From Rhizobiales bacterium 62-17 (GTDB taxonomy: Bacteria > Pseudomonadota > Alphaproteobacteria > Rhizobiales > Beijerinckiaceae), in contig MKVW01000006.1 of assembly GCA_001898965.1 (NCBI GenBank), positions 112,882 to 176,881 on the forward strand: a DNA stretch of 64,000 bases. The letters are read 5' to 3'. A program made the position numbers and the translations under genes. Shown here piece by piece: positions 34,387-44,031 of the stretch. Every line of letters begins with the position of its first letter. Positions within the stretch are counted from its first letter, which is position 1. The notes under the pieces are model-generated. The model worked only from the letters and a program-made list of their open reading frames with translations, had not been told where the DNA came from and ran no database searches.

Positions 34387-35277
34387 TTACTGCCTGTCTT
34401 TACGCTCGCTCGTCTGCTCGGTCACGACGATGGTCGCCGTCATGCCGGCGCTCAGTGTAATGCCAGGCGGAATTTGGTCGATCGCAATGCGAACGGGAAT
34501 GCGTTGTGCCAGGCGTACCCAGCTAAACGTCGGATTGACGTTGGCCACCAGATCGCTGCCCAGGGCATTATCACGATCGGTGATGGCGCGCGCCACGCTC
34601 TCGACATGGCCACTTATCGCTGGCTCATAGGCCATCAGCCGGATGGACACCTTGTCGCCAGCGCGGATGCGGCGCAGCTTGGTTTCTTCGAAATAGCCGG
34701 CGACGTAATAGGAGTCGCTGTCGACGATCGCCAACATCGCACGGCCGGCGGTGGCATAGTCGCCTCGGCTCATCAGGAGATTGGTCACGTAGCCGTTGAC
34801 CGGCGCGCGGACCTCCGTACGAGCCAGATTGAGTTTGGCAACTCGATAGGAGGCGACGGCCTGGTCGTAAGCGGCCTGCGCCGCGAGTGCCGCGGTGCGC
34901 GCCTGGTTTAGGGCTTCGGCCGAAATGGAGGCGGAACTCAGCTTTTCGCGCCGTTCAAGCTCCTCCTGCTTTTGGTCGAGCTGGCTTTTCGCGCCGGCCT
35001 GCGCCGCTTCGGCCTCGGAAAGAGCAAGCTGGTAGCGAGCGGGATCGATAGTGAAGAGAACATCGCCGATTTTGATTTCTTGATTGTCCTTGACGCGGAT
35101 ATCGACCACCGCGCCGTTCACGTCGGGCGCTACCATGACGACATTGGCCCGGATGCGACCGTCTCGGGTCCATGGGCTTTCCTCGTATGTGCGCCACAGA
35201 TACCAGCCCGCGATAACCGCGGCGAGAACGATCACCACAGTGACCGGAACACGGATCCATGAACTGATACCGGGCAT
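34387..35277 (-). CDS. HlyD/EmrA-type membrane fusion protein (AaeA-like aromatic acid efflux)
   Basis: A 296-residue periplasmic adaptor with one N-terminal membrane anchor (residues about 10-28), the TRDGRIRANVVMVAPDVNG biotinyl-lipoyl-like half, a helical hairpin (about 80-150, rich in Ala, Gln, Glu and Leu) and the second lipoyl half (APVNGYV). It matches AaeA, the adaptor of p-hydroxybenzoate efflux pumps. It lies 20 bases downstream of a DUF1656 gene and the FUSC-type pump gene in one operon. Confidence 0.92.
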   Translation of the reverse strand: MPGISSWIRVPVTVVIVLAAVIAGWYLWRTYEESPWTRDGRIRANVVMVAPDVNGAVVDIRVKDNQEIKIGDVLFTIDPARYQLALSEAEAAQAGAKSQLDQKQEELERREKLSSASISAEALNQARTAALAAQAAYDQAVASYRVAKLNLARTEVRAPVNGYVTNLLMSRGDYATAGRAMLAIVDSDSYYVAGYFEETKLRRIRAGDKVSIRLMAYEPAISGHVESVARAITDRDNALGSDLVANVNPTFSWVRLAQRIPVRIAIDQIPPGITLSAGMTATIVVTEQTSERKDRQ

Positions 35278-35297
35278 GGGGTGATCTCTTGTCGATC

Positions 35298-35495
35298 TTA
35301 AAGTGTCGCGCCGACGAAGACGCTAAGGAGAATGACGTATAGGGCGGTGTTGAACAGCGGCGGATGCCAGACAAAGCGATAGAAGCCAGACGCATCCAGC
35401 AGATAACGAATGATGTACCAGACGACGGCGGTGCCCAGGAGATAGCCGACCAGCGGCGGAAAATAGACGCCGTCCAGATTGATTTCCTTGATCAT
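35298..35495 (-). CDS. DUF1656 small membrane protein (AaeX-like)
   Basis: A 65-residue protein with two membrane spans, starting MIKEINLDGVYFPPLV, as in AaeX of E. coli. Its function is not known, but it is almost always encoded between the AaeA-type adaptor and AaeB-type pump, as here. It overlaps the pump gene by 4 bases. Confidence 0.92.
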   Translation of the reverse strand: MIKEINLDGVYFPPLVGYLLGTAVVWYIIRYLLDASGFYRFVWHPPLFNTALYVILLSVFVGATL

Positions 35496-37582
35496 GCCTC
35501 GACAGTCCCTGTTGATGCTACGAGGGGCGAGCGTTGCTCCGGTAGACCGAAGAATCCAATATGTTGTCTTAAAGTTGTCTCGATGCCGTAGAGCGCTTCG
35601 GCCGTTTGGGTCAGCAAGTCATTTTCTGGCTGGGCCAGGACATTTTTCCGCGCGGCGGCGAGGAGGGAGAGAGGCGATGGCATTTGTCCTTGCCGCGCGG
35701 CTTTGTCGAAACAGTTCGCCAGGGCAGTGAGGGCTCTGTCGACAGCTCGGGCAGCCTGCGTCGGCAACAGGAGGCGATTTCGCTTGAGCGCCAGGATATT
35801 CAGGCCGATCCTGAGGCTGGCCAGGCCGCCTTGCATGGCGGCTCTCTGATCGGCGATACGCGGATCGAGGCGCATCAGCAACGCATTGATCCGATCGAAC
35901 ATGCGACTTTCGAAATTGGTGCGCGTTTCCGGTATCTGCCGGTTCGCGACCCGCGCTAGATCGGCTCGTGTCCCGCGCATCAGACGCTGTACGATCCAGC
36001 CCGATCCCAGTGGGCGCAGAAGCGCCAAAGCCAAAGCGCCAATGCCGATGCCGGCCATATAGCCGAAGAAGTTGTTCAGGAATGCAGCGAAGTCATAACT
36101 CATCTGATTCGACACGCTCATCAGGCCGCCACCGATGAAGATCGCCGGGATGATGAAGGGAATGGCGGTCGGAGCGGTCAGGAAGATGCCGCAAATGAGA
36201 TAGAAGGGCGCCAGCGCGACGACCAGCGCCGGAAAGGTGCTGAGTGGCGGTAACAGGACAAAAAGATAGAAAGCGGCGATGATGGCCCCGACCACGCTAA
36301 CCTTCAGAAAGGTCAGGGCCGCTGCTGCCGGATCGTCGCGTGCGCCCATGATGGCGCACATGACGCCGGCAAAGGTGACGGCAGCCGGCCCATTTGGCCA
36401 GGCGGTTTGAATCCAGAATGCGCTGGCAATCAGGACGGTAACAGTGGAGATGGCGCCGCCGATCAAGGCGAACATCGCATCGCGATAAGGTTGAAAGGAT
36501 GGCGCTGCACCATCGCCGGGGAGGCGAATATTGGCGGCAATATGGGTTCTGATCCAGACGATCTCCTGCCACATCGCCACGACGTCGTTGAGGCGCAGAA
36601 GAATGCTGCGCGTCAGAAAGCTTTGCGGATCACTTCTCAGAGCATGGGCCGGTGGCAGATGGGATTTGATATCGGCGGCCAGGGAGACTTCCAGGTCGGT
36701 TTCCCGTTGGGATTGTTCCGGCGTTGCGGCATTGGCTGTTTCGGTGACGTGAGTGACCACGCGCTCCAGCAGCGGGCGAAGTTTTTCCGCCGCTGCCGGC
36801 TGGTCGCGCTGCAAGATGGCGAACCGATCATAGACCGCGACGAGCAAAGCGAGCAGCGACAGCAATTTGCCTTGAAACTGGCGAATGGCGGAATCGATCA
36901 CTCGGATTGCCGGTGTATCGAGCGCCGCGAATATGCGTAGCGAACCGAGCGCGAGGATCGACGATATGATCTGGCGCCGGTCGGCCAGGCCTTTGGTTTC
37001 GCCCTCCTGTCCGCGCAGGGCATCGGAAACCCATTGCGCCATCGTCGGGAGCGTGGTGGCGAGGGCTTTGCGCAATGCGTCGCCGGCGCGGCGAGGGAAG
37101 ACGACGTGGTGCATCAAGGCCGCGCAGGCGATACCGAGGATGATCTCAAGGCAGCGCGCGACGGCAAAGTCAAAGGCGGTCGCGGGCGCCAGTGCCGCGG
37201 GAAGGCCGATGATAGCGGCGGAATAGCCAGCCAGCATGCCCGTATAGGCTTGTGGCACGTCACGGAGATAAATGGAGACGAAAGTGCCGGCGCCGATCCA
37301 AAGAGCCAGCACCAGACAGAACAGTTCTGGTGCATTGGAAAAAAGTGCCACGAAAACCAGCGACATGATGGCGCCGATCAACGTGCCTAGAACTCGAAAG
37401 ATGGATTTGGCCAATACCATTCCGGCCAATGGCTGCGAGACGATATAGACCGTCGTCAGCGCCCAGCTTGGTTGGGAGAGATTGAGATGAAAGGCGAGGA
37501 ACAGGGCCAGCATCGCGGCGACGAACGTTTTGATGGAAAACAGGACGTCGCGCCACGTGAATTGCTGGATGATTTTCAGCAT
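35492..37582 (-). CDS. FUSC/AaeB family aromatic carboxylic acid efflux protein
   Basis: A 696-residue inner-membrane protein starting MLKIIQQFTWRDVLFSIKTF at 37582 (an upstream ATG at 37612 is also in frame). It shows the FUSC layout of two hydrophobic blocks of about six spans (residues 15-170 and 365-510), each followed by a cytoplasmic domain. Relatives export hydroxylated aromatic acids and relieve metabolic stress. In this island it may vent acids made by the neighbouring catabolic clusters. Confidence 0.91.
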   Translation of the reverse strand: MLKIIQQFTWRDVLFSIKTFVAAMLALFLAFHLNLSQPSWALTTVYIVSQPLAGMVLAKSIFRVLGTLIGAIMSLVFVALFSNAPELFCLVLALWIGAGTFVSIYLRDVPQAYTGMLAGYSAAIIGLPAALAPATAFDFAVARCLEIILGIACAALMHHVVFPRRAGDALRKALATTLPTMAQWVSDALRGQEGETKGLADRRQIISSILALGSLRIFAALDTPAIRVIDSAIRQFQGKLLSLLALLVAVYDRFAILQRDQPAAAEKLRPLLERVVTHVTETANAATPEQSQRETDLEVSLAADIKSHLPPAHALRSDPQSFLTRSILLRLNDVVAMWQEIVWIRTHIAANIRLPGDGAAPSFQPYRDAMFALIGGAISTVTVLIASAFWIQTAWPNGPAAVTFAGVMCAIMGARDDPAAAALTFLKVSVVGAIIAAFYLFVLLPPLSTFPALVVALAPFYLICGIFLTAPTAIPFIIPAIFIGGGLMSVSNQMSYDFAAFLNNFFGYMAGIGIGALALALLRPLGSGWIVQRLMRGTRADLARVANRQIPETRTNFESRMFDRINALLMRLDPRIADQRAAMQGGLASLRIGLNILALKRNRLLLPTQAARAVDRALTALANCFDKAARQGQMPSPLSLLAAARKNVLAQPENDLLTQTAEALYGIETTLRQHIGFFGLPEQRSPLVASTGTVEA

Positions 37583-37626
37583 GGTTGGCCGCCGCCTAAG
37601 TAGAGCGGCCATGAACAGTGTGTTAT

Positions 37627-37644
37627 GTGAATGAATGCATTCAC
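37627..37644. promoter_or_regulatory. Inverted repeat upstream of the AaeB-type gene
   Basis: GTGAATG (37627-37633) and CATTCAC (37638-37644) are inverted arms around AATG, with an inner 12-base perfect palindrome TGAATGCATTCA (37632-37643). It lies 45-62 bases before the pump start in the 96-base gap after the lysR stop. It is a candidate operator, possibly for the LysR protein or an unlinked repressor; the T-N11-A pattern of LysR sites is not evident. Confidence 0.4.
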
Positions 37645-37678
37645 GTCGATCATATTCCAGTTGGCAAAGCGCAGTATT

Positions 37679-38599
37679 TCAACCGCCCTTGCGTTTCATA
37701 AATTCGTTCGGCTCGCCACTTAGTGTCAGCAACCAATCGATAAAGCGCCGTGTCGGGATCGAGACGGACTTCAGGGTCGGCCAGACGAGGTAAAAGGACG
37801 AGCCGGTCTGCACGGGCCGCATGAAGGGGCGCACCAGCCGCCCCGAGGCCAGCTCATCCTGCAATATGTCGATTTGTCCGATTGCGAGCCCGAGACCATC
37901 GCGCGCAGCTCCATAGGCGAGCAGCGAGCTTTCAAAGCTCATGCCGGCACTATCTGGCACAGACACTCCGGCCGCGTCCGCCCAGAGGTCCCACTCCCGC
38001 CGCCGGTATTTGGCGTGGAGCAGCATGGCTCGGGAGAGATCCGACGGCTTGCGGAAGCCGTCGAAACGTTCCGCATATTCAGGACTGCAGACCACGTCGA
38101 TCGTTTCGTCGAAGAGTTTGCGGCAGCGTGTTTCGCTCCATGTACCCTGGCCGAGCTGGAAGGCGAGATCGAGATGGGTGCCGCGAAAGTCGAGCGGCTG
38201 GACGCTCGTGTCGAGCCGCACGGAATATCCCGGATAGCTGTCGTAGAACCCTTTCAGGCGTGGCAGCAGCCAATAATGCACCAGGGTCGGATAGATCCGC
38301 ATATGCACGATCGTCTCGCTCTCGTTGTGCAAAACGCGCTGGGTTGCCAGTTCCAGATCATGGAACAGGCCGACGATCTCCCGGCTGAATGAACGACCGA
38401 CGTCGGTCAGCTTCACCGAGCGGGCCCGGCGTTCGAAGAGTTTGACGCCCAGGTAATTCTCGAGGATCGAAATTTGGCGGCTGATGGCGACCTGGCTGAT
38501 GCCCATATGGTTCGCGGCGGCCGTGAACGTGTTGTATTGCGCTGCAATAGCAAAGGCCCTGAGCGGGTTCAGCGGCAGGTTCCTGTACTGTTCAGCCAT
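37679..38599 (-). CDS. LysR family transcriptional regulator (GcvA-like)
   Basis: A 306-residue regulator. Residues 10-70 form the winged helix (LRAFAIAAQYNTFTAAA, VAISRQISILENYLG, LFERRARSVKLTD), and the rest is the periplasmic-binding-like sensor. It diverges from the long CoA-catabolic operon starting at 38700 (100-base gap) and precedes the efflux genes on its own strand, so it could control either or both. A basic end (MKRKGG) is unremarkable. Confidence 0.94.
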   Translation of the reverse strand: MAEQYRNLPLNPLRAFAIAAQYNTFTAAANHMGISQVAISRQISILENYLGVKLFERRARSVKLTDVGRSFSREIVGLFHDLELATQRVLHNESETIVHMRIYPTLVHYWLLPRLKGFYDSYPGYSVRLDTSVQPLDFRGTHLDLAFQLGQGTWSETRCRKLFDETIDVVCSPEYAERFDGFRKPSDLSRAMLLHAKYRRREWDLWADAAGVSVPDSAGMSFESSLLAYGAARDGLGLAIGQIDILQDELASGRLVRPFMRPVQTGSSFYLVWPTLKSVSIPTRRFIDWLLTLSGEPNEFMKRKGG

Positions 38600-38699
38600 A
38601 ATTTTTTGTTTCCCATACGAGACTAGAGGCGGCGTTATCGTCCACGCGTTCTTCGGCCAGACTCAACCATAGACCAATCGGGAGCGAGCCGGGGAGCGG

Positions 38700-39866
38700 A
38701 TGGATTTCAAACTCACGCAAGAACAGCAGATTTTTTATGATTCCATCAGGAAATTTGCCTTGTCCGAATTGGCCGAGGGTGCGATAGCCCGGGCCAATGC
38801 TAAGGAATATCCCTGGGATGTGGCGCGGAAATTTGCCGGAATGGGCTTGCTCGGGATCGCATTTCCCGAAAAGGACGGCGGTGCCGGCGGGTCGTTGGTG
38901 GATTCGGTCCTGGCGATCCGTGCGGTGGCCGAGGTCTGTCCCAAGTCCGGCGATGTGATCCAGGCCGGTAATTTCGGTCCGATCCGTACCTTCGTGGAAT
39001 ATGCGACGGCTGAACAGAAGGCGCGGTTCCTGCCGGATATTCTGGCCGGAAAAGCGCTGATCTCGCTGGGCATGTCCGAGCCGGAAGCCGGTTCGGCGGT
39101 GACCGAACTGATGACGTCGCTGACCCCGGATGGCGACGGTTGGCGCCTCAACGGCACCAAGATTTTCGGCACCAATAGCGTCGAGGCCGGGGTGTATTTG
39201 GTTTATGCGCGTTTTGGCCCTGGCACGAATGGGATCGGCTCGGTTCTGGTCGAACGGGGCATGGAAGGCTTTACGATCGGCAAGGCGTCGGATTTCATGA
39301 ACGGCGAATCCTGGTCGACGCTCTTCTTCGACAATGTCTTCATTCCGAAGAAAAACGTCCTGCTTGGCGAGGGCGGTTTTAAGAAGCAGATCAGTGGATT
39401 CAATGTCGAACGCTTGGGCAATTCGGCGCGCGCCGTGGCGGTCGGTCGTCATGCGTTCAATCTGGCGCGCGAGCATGCTCTGGTGCGCAAGCAGTTTGGT
39501 CGCCCCTTGGCGGAGTTCCAGGGTCTGCAGTGGAAATTCGCCGATATGGAGCTGAAGCTGAGCGGTGCGGAACTGTTGCTGATGCGGGCCGCCGTGAATG
39601 CGCAGGATGCGCCGAACGGCTTGCCGTCCGCACAGGATACGGCCCTGGCCAAACTCGCTTGCAATGAGGCTGGCTTTTTCGCCGCCAACGAAGCCGTGCA
39701 GATCATGGGTGGGCTCGGCTTTTCGGAGGAAAGCACGGCGCAATATTGTCTGCGACGCACGCGTGGATGGATGATCGCCGGTGGCTCGCTCGAAATCCTG
39801 CGCAATCGGATTGCCGAAGGTATTTTCGAGCGTCGCTTTGACCAGCGGAGGCGCGGCGACAAGTGA
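38700..39866 (+). CDS. Acyl-CoA dehydrogenase
   Basis: A 388-residue flavoprotein of full length with an N-terminal helical domain, the mid beta-domain (SLGMSEPEAGSAVTEL and GTKIFGTNS), and the C-terminal helical domain with QIMGGLGFSEES. The usual YEGT(S) near the C-terminus reads MIAGGSLEILRN, so the classical catalytic Glu of medium-chain enzymes is not at that place, as in several branched or cyclic-acid dehydrogenases. It is the first gene of the operon and overlaps the acyl-CoA synthetase gene by 4 bases, so it probably oxidises the newly formed CoA ester. Confidence 0.93.
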   Translation: MDFKLTQEQQIFYDSIRKFALSELAEGAIARANAKEYPWDVARKFAGMGLLGIAFPEKDGGAGGSLVDSVLAIRAVAEVCPKSGDVIQAGNFGPIRTFVEYATAEQKARFLPDILAGKALISLGMSEPEAGSAVTELMTSLTPDGDGWRLNGTKIFGTNSVEAGVYLVYARFGPGTNGIGSVLVERGMEGFTIGKASDFMNGESWSTLFFDNVFIPKKNVLLGEGGFKKQISGFNVERLGNSARAVAVGRHAFNLAREHALVRKQFGRPLAEFQGLQWKFADMELKLSGAELLLMRAAVNAQDAPNGLPSAQDTALAKLACNEAGFFAANEAVQIMGGLGFSEESTAQYCLRRTRGWMIAGGSLEILRNRIAEGIFERRFDQRRRGDK

Positions 39867-41980
39867 CGCGCTACGACGATGCAACACTGCGCAAGGCGCT
39901 GATCGCACCAGACAGCGTGGCGCTGGTCGGCGTTTCGGGATCGGCGGGAAAGCTGACCGCGCGGCCGCTGGAGTTTTTGCAACGCAGTGGCTGGCAGGGA
40001 CAGATTTATCCGGTCAATCCAACACGGAATGAGATCGCCGGACTCAAAGCTTATAAGCGCGTCAGTGATATTCCCGGTGGCGTTGACCACGCCTATATCT
40101 TAGTGAATGCCGAGCCGGCGCTCGAAGCGCTGGAGGATTGCGCCAAAGCGGGTGTCAAAGTCGTTTCCATTCTCGCCGATGGTTTCGCCGAGTCTGGCGC
40201 GGAAGGCTTGGAGCGGCAAAAGCGCCTGATGCAGATCGCCGAAGCTACCGGTATTCTGATCGTGGGGCCGAATTCGACCGGCGTCGTCGCCACCACCCAG
40301 GATTTTATCTGCACGACGAATGCCGCTTTTGGCGCGCGCGATATCGCCAAAGGCCGGCTCGCTGTTCTGTCACAAAGTGGCAGCGTCATCGGCACGATGC
40401 TCTCACGCGGACAAGCGCATGGCACGGGCTTTTCTGTCCTGATCTCGACGGGAAACGAAGCCGGTGCCGGTGTCGGTCGTCTGGGCCAGTTGCTGCTGGA
40501 CGATCCGGAGACCGATGGCTTCATTCTCTTTCTCGAGACCCTTCGCGATCGGGCCGAACTCGTCGATTTTGCCCGTGGCGCCCATGCGAGGGGCAAGCCG
40601 ATCGTGGCTTATATGATTGGGCGCAGTGCCGAAGGGCAGGCGCTGTCGGTTTCCCATACCGGCGCACTGACTGGCTCGGCACGTTCAGTGTCGGCCTTTT
40701 TGCGTTCGATTGGGATTCGCGAGGTCGAAGCCTTCGAAACGCTGATTGCGGCGCCACGTACCTTGTCGCGTGTCACCCCTGTGCCGTCGCGTCCGCACGC
40801 GGTGACCGTGGTTTCGACGACTGGGGGCGGCGGTGCCATGGTGGTCGATCAATTGGCGTTGCGCGGCGTTCCCATCGCGGGAATTTCGGAAACATCGCGC
40901 GCTTCTTTGTCGGCACAAGGCATTCCGCTCGGACACGGCAAATTGGTGGACGTGACGCTGGCTGGCGCGCGCTACGACGCGATGAAGGCGGTGATTGCTA
41001 CGCTTTCGGCCGATCCGGACACGGGTATGTTGCTGGTGGTGATTGGATCGTCAGCGCAGTTCAATCCGGAATTGGCGGTGGCGCCGATCGTCGACGCCCG
41101 TTCGGAAGCCGGGCCCAATACAGCGCCGATTCTGGCTTTTCCGCTCCCACATGCGCCGGAAAGTCTCGCGATGCTAGATGCTGGCGGCGTGCCGGCCTTC
41201 CGCAGCGTCGAAACCTGCGCGGAAACGATCGCTATGTTGTTTGATGCGCCGCCCAAGACAGATACAAGCGTGGATATGACATTGCCGCGATCGGCTGCGA
41301 AGCTGATCGATACGCTCGGTGCTGGCATCCAAGATGAGGTTACATCCGCTCGTGTGATGCAGGAACTTGGCGTCACGGCGCCGGCGTCTGTCGTCCTCGA
41401 TCCGAAGATGTCCTTACCTGAGGACATCCCCGTGCCGTTTCCCGTCGTCGCCAAACTGGTTTCGTCCGATCTGCCGCACAAGACGGAAGCCGGTGCAATC
41501 CACGTCGGGATCAAGGATCGGGCCGAGTTGATCGCGGCAATCGCGGCGATGAAGACTGCGGCGCAGGCGCATCGACCCGGCTACCGTCTCGCGGGCATCC
41601 TCGTGCAACAGATGTGCACGGGATTGGGGGAAGCGCTCATCGGTATTACGCGTGATCCGGTGGCGGGCCCGATGATCACCGTCGCGATGGGCGGCGTGAT
41701 GACGGAAATCTATCGCGACAGCGCCGTTCGTCCGGCGCCCGTGGATCTTGCAGCGGCGCGTGCCATGATCGCCGAGGTCAAGGGCTTTGCTTTGCTTTCT
41801 GGCTATCGCAATCGGCCAAAGGGCGATCTCGACGCGCTCGCGCATGCTGTCACCGCGGTTTCGCGGCTCGCGAATTCAGGTCGTATCGAAGAAGCGGAAA
41901 TCAATCCGATCCTTGTGCGGCCCGAGGGGGAGGGCGTCGTCATGCTGGATGCCCTTCTGCATGTGGGAAGGGATTCCTGA
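39863..41980 (+). CDS. ADP-forming acetate-CoA ligase family protein (acyl-CoA synthetase)
   Basis: A 705-residue single-chain protein with an N-terminal CoA-binding domain (DSVALVGVSGSAGKL), a succinyl-CoA ligase-like centre holding the phospho-His loop SVSHTGALTGSA (around residue 260), and a C-terminal ATP-grasp domain (FPVVAKLVSSDLPHKTEAGAI and EINPILVRP). It activates carboxylic acids with CoA and ATP, giving ADP. A second homologue lies at the other end of the operon. ATGA-like overlap with the acyl-CoA dehydrogenase suggests coupled expression. Confidence 0.92.
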   Translation: MTRYDDATLRKALIAPDSVALVGVSGSAGKLTARPLEFLQRSGWQGQIYPVNPTRNEIAGLKAYKRVSDIPGGVDHAYILVNAEPALEALEDCAKAGVKVVSILADGFAESGAEGLERQKRLMQIAEATGILIVGPNSTGVVATTQDFICTTNAAFGARDIAKGRLAVLSQSGSVIGTMLSRGQAHGTGFSVLISTGNEAGAGVGRLGQLLLDDPETDGFILFLETLRDRAELVDFARGAHARGKPIVAYMIGRSAEGQALSVSHTGALTGSARSVSAFLRSIGIREVEAFETLIAAPRTLSRVTPVPSRPHAVTVVSTTGGGGAMVVDQLALRGVPIAGISETSRASLSAQGIPLGHGKLVDVTLAGARYDAMKAVIATLSADPDTGMLLVVIGSSAQFNPELAVAPIVDARSEAGPNTAPILAFPLPHAPESLAMLDAGGVPAFRSVETCAETIAMLFDAPPKTDTSVDMTLPRSAAKLIDTLGAGIQDEVTSARVMQELGVTAPASVVLDPKMSLPEDIPVPFPVVAKLVSSDLPHKTEAGAIHVGIKDRAELIAAIAAMKTAAQAHRPGYRLAGILVQQMCTGLGEALIGITRDPVAGPMITVAMGGVMTEIYRDSAVRPAPVDLAAARAMIAEVKGFALLSGYRNRPKGDLDALAHAVTAVSRLANSGRIEEAEINPILVRPEGEGVVMLDALLHVGRDS

Positions 41981-42046
41981 AGCGCGCGGCCGGCCCGAAG
42001 AAGCGGGCTGGACACATGAACGCGCAGCAGATGGAGGGAGGCGAAT

Positions 42047-42517
42047 ATGGTCGTAAAAGATATCCGAGATTTGCTCGGTGGAGGGGTGCTGATCGCCATA
42101 GGCATCATGGCCGGTCTGGCGGCCATGAGTTATGGGATTGGCAGCCCGACAGCTGCGGAGCCTGGCTTCTTTCCCGTCATTCTTTCAAGTCTTCTGACGT
42201 TGATCGGGCTTGGCGTGGCTGCCTCGAGTTTGGACTTTTCCGGCAAAGCCCCAAAGGGCGAGCCCCTGCGTTTTGATGCCTGGCATTTATGGTGTCTGGT
42301 GGTCATCGCTGGAGGCTTTGCTTTGTTCGGCCTGCTGTTGCCACTGGTCGGACTGTTCGTTTCCTGCGCTGTCACCATCACACTGGTGGGCTTTGGCTCG
42401 CGCTTGCTGAGCTTGCGGGGAGCCCTCGCGACAGCTTTCATCTTGTCGATCACGGCCGTGGTGCTGTTTCGTTATTTGCTGGACCTTCAGGTGCCGGCCT
42501 GGCCCTGGGGAGGCTAG
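42047..42517 (+). CDS. tctB: Tripartite tricarboxylate transporter small membrane subunit (TctB family)
   Basis: A 156-residue protein with four predicted membrane spans and the TctB opening (LLGGGVLIAIGIMAGLAAMSYGIGSPTAAEPGFFP broken by its Gly/Pro turns). GGAGGGAGG lies before its ATG. The gene precedes tctA by 4 bases. It forms the small membrane part of a secondary importer that works with a periplasmic Bug-type protein, here probably the one at 55656. Confidence 0.92.
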   Translation: MVVKDIRDLLGGGVLIAIGIMAGLAAMSYGIGSPTAAEPGFFPVILSSLLTLIGLGVAASSLDFSGKAPKGEPLRFDAWHLWCLVVIAGGFALFGLLLPLVGLFVSCAVTITLVGFGSRLLSLRGALATAFILSITAVVLFRYLLDLQVPAWPWGG

Positions 42518-42521
42518 GCCA

Positions 42522-44018
42522 ATGTGGGACAATATTGCTCTCGGTTTCGGTGCGGCCGGAACGCTCGTCAATCTCGGGTATGCGCTGATCGGAGCTCTAT
42601 TAGGCACGCTGATCGGCGTGCTGCCGGGTCTTGGTCCGCTGGCGACGATCGCGATCCTTCTGCCGTTCACCTATGGATTGGAGCCGCTTTCGGCGCTGAT
42701 CATGCTGGCGGGAATTTATTATGGCTCAGCCTATGGCGGCTCGACGACTGCCATTCTCATGAGCCTGCCAGGCGAGACCTCGTCGACCGTGACGGTTCTC
42801 GATGGCTATCAGATGGCGCGCAAGGGCCGGGCAGGCGTGGCGATCGCGACCGCCGCGATTGGCTCCTTCGTGGCCGGCAGTTTCGGTACGCTGCTTCTTG
42901 CCGCTTTCGCCGAACCGCTCACGCGCGTGGCGATCGGGTTTGGTCCGCGAGACTATTTCGCTTTGATGACGCTGGGGCTCATCGGCGCGGTATCGTTAGC
43001 ATCGGGATCGATGCTGAAAGCGGTGGGCATGGTGGTGCTCGGTCTTCTGCTGGGTCTGGCGGGTACAGACTCCAGCACCGGCACGCAACGGTTCACCCTT
43101 GGGCTGGTCCAATTATGGGATGGAATCGATTTTATCGTCCTGGCGGTGGGGCTTTTCGCTTTTGGTGAAATCTATTCGACCTTGGCGAGCCGCGAAGTGC
43201 CGGATGCCAAGACGAATCCGATCAACGGGTTGTGGCCGAGCCGGGAAGATTTCAAGCGGATGGCGGCGCCGATCCTGCGCGGCACGGGAATCGGATCGCT
43301 TCTGGGCGTGCTGCCTGGCGCCGGCATTTCGATGTCGTCCTTCATTGCCTATAGCGTCGAGAAACGTGTCTCTCGCCATCCGGAAGAATTCGGCAAGGGC
43401 GCCATCGAGGGCGTGGCAGGGCCGGAATCGGCTAATAATGCGGCGGCGCAGACAGCGTTCATTCCGACGCTGACCCTGGGTATCCCCGGAAGTCCCGTGA
43501 TGGCGTTGATTCTCGGTGCCTTGATGATCCACAACATCCAGCCGGGACCGAACGTGATGACCTCACGTCCCGAACTGTTTTGGGGGCTGATTGCATCCAT
43601 GTGGATCGGCAACTTGATGCTGGTGCTCTTGAACCTGCCGCTGGTGGGCATTTGGGTGAAGCTGCTCAGCGTGCCCTATCGTCTGTTGTTTCCCGGCATC
43701 GTGATGTTCAGTTGTATCGGTGTCTATGCCTCCGGTTTTGCTTCGTTCGATCTTTATCTGACGGCCGTTTTCGGCATCTTCGGTGTGCTTCTGAAAATCC
43801 TCAAATTCGAGCCGGCACCGCTCGTGTTGGGTTTCGTTCTGGGGCCGATGCTTGAGGAAAGTTTCAACCGGGCGCTCGTTCTGTCTGACGGCTCGTTGAT
43901 GACCTTCATCAACAGTCCGTTGCCGGCGATCATGCTGGGACTGGCCGTCGTACTGATGCTGCTGATGGTCCTGCCGCGCTTCCGCGCCAATCGTGAGGAA
44001 ATGTTCGCGGACGAATAG
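42522..44018 (+). CDS. tctA: Tripartite tricarboxylate transporter large permease (TctA family)
   Basis: A 498-residue protein with about 11-12 membrane spans and TctA signatures GVLPGLGPLATIAILLP, YYGSAYGGSTTAILM, GAGISMSSF and ESANNAAAQTAFIPTLTLGIPGS. It is the solute pathway of a TTT importer for carboxylates driven by ion gradient. Its presence inside a CoA-dependent degradation operon indicates that the operon's substrate is a carboxylic acid. Confidence 0.95.
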   Translation: MWDNIALGFGAAGTLVNLGYALIGALLGTLIGVLPGLGPLATIAILLPFTYGLEPLSALIMLAGIYYGSAYGGSTTAILMSLPGETSSTVTVLDGYQMARKGRAGVAIATAAIGSFVAGSFGTLLLAAFAEPLTRVAIGFGPRDYFALMTLGLIGAVSLASGSMLKAVGMVVLGLLLGLAGTDSSTGTQRFTLGLVQLWDGIDFIVLAVGLFAFGEIYSTLASREVPDAKTNPINGLWPSREDFKRMAAPILRGTGIGSLLGVLPGAGISMSSFIAYSVEKRVSRHPEEFGKGAIEGVAGPESANNAAAQTAFIPTLTLGIPGSPVMALILGALMIHNIQPGPNVMTSRPELFWGLIASMWIGNLMLVLLNLPLVGIWVKLLSVPYRLLFPGIVMFSCIGVYASGFASFDLYLTAVFGIFGVLLKILKFEPAPLVLGFVLGPMLEESFNRALVLSDGSLMTFINSPLPAIMLGLAVVLMLLMVLPRFRANREEMFADE

Positions 44019-44031
44019 CGAGGAGAGAGCC

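Noticed and set aside
38592-39908. 438-codon minus-strand frame
   Set aside because: Antisense to a clear acyl-CoA dehydrogenase; composition typical of shadow frames.
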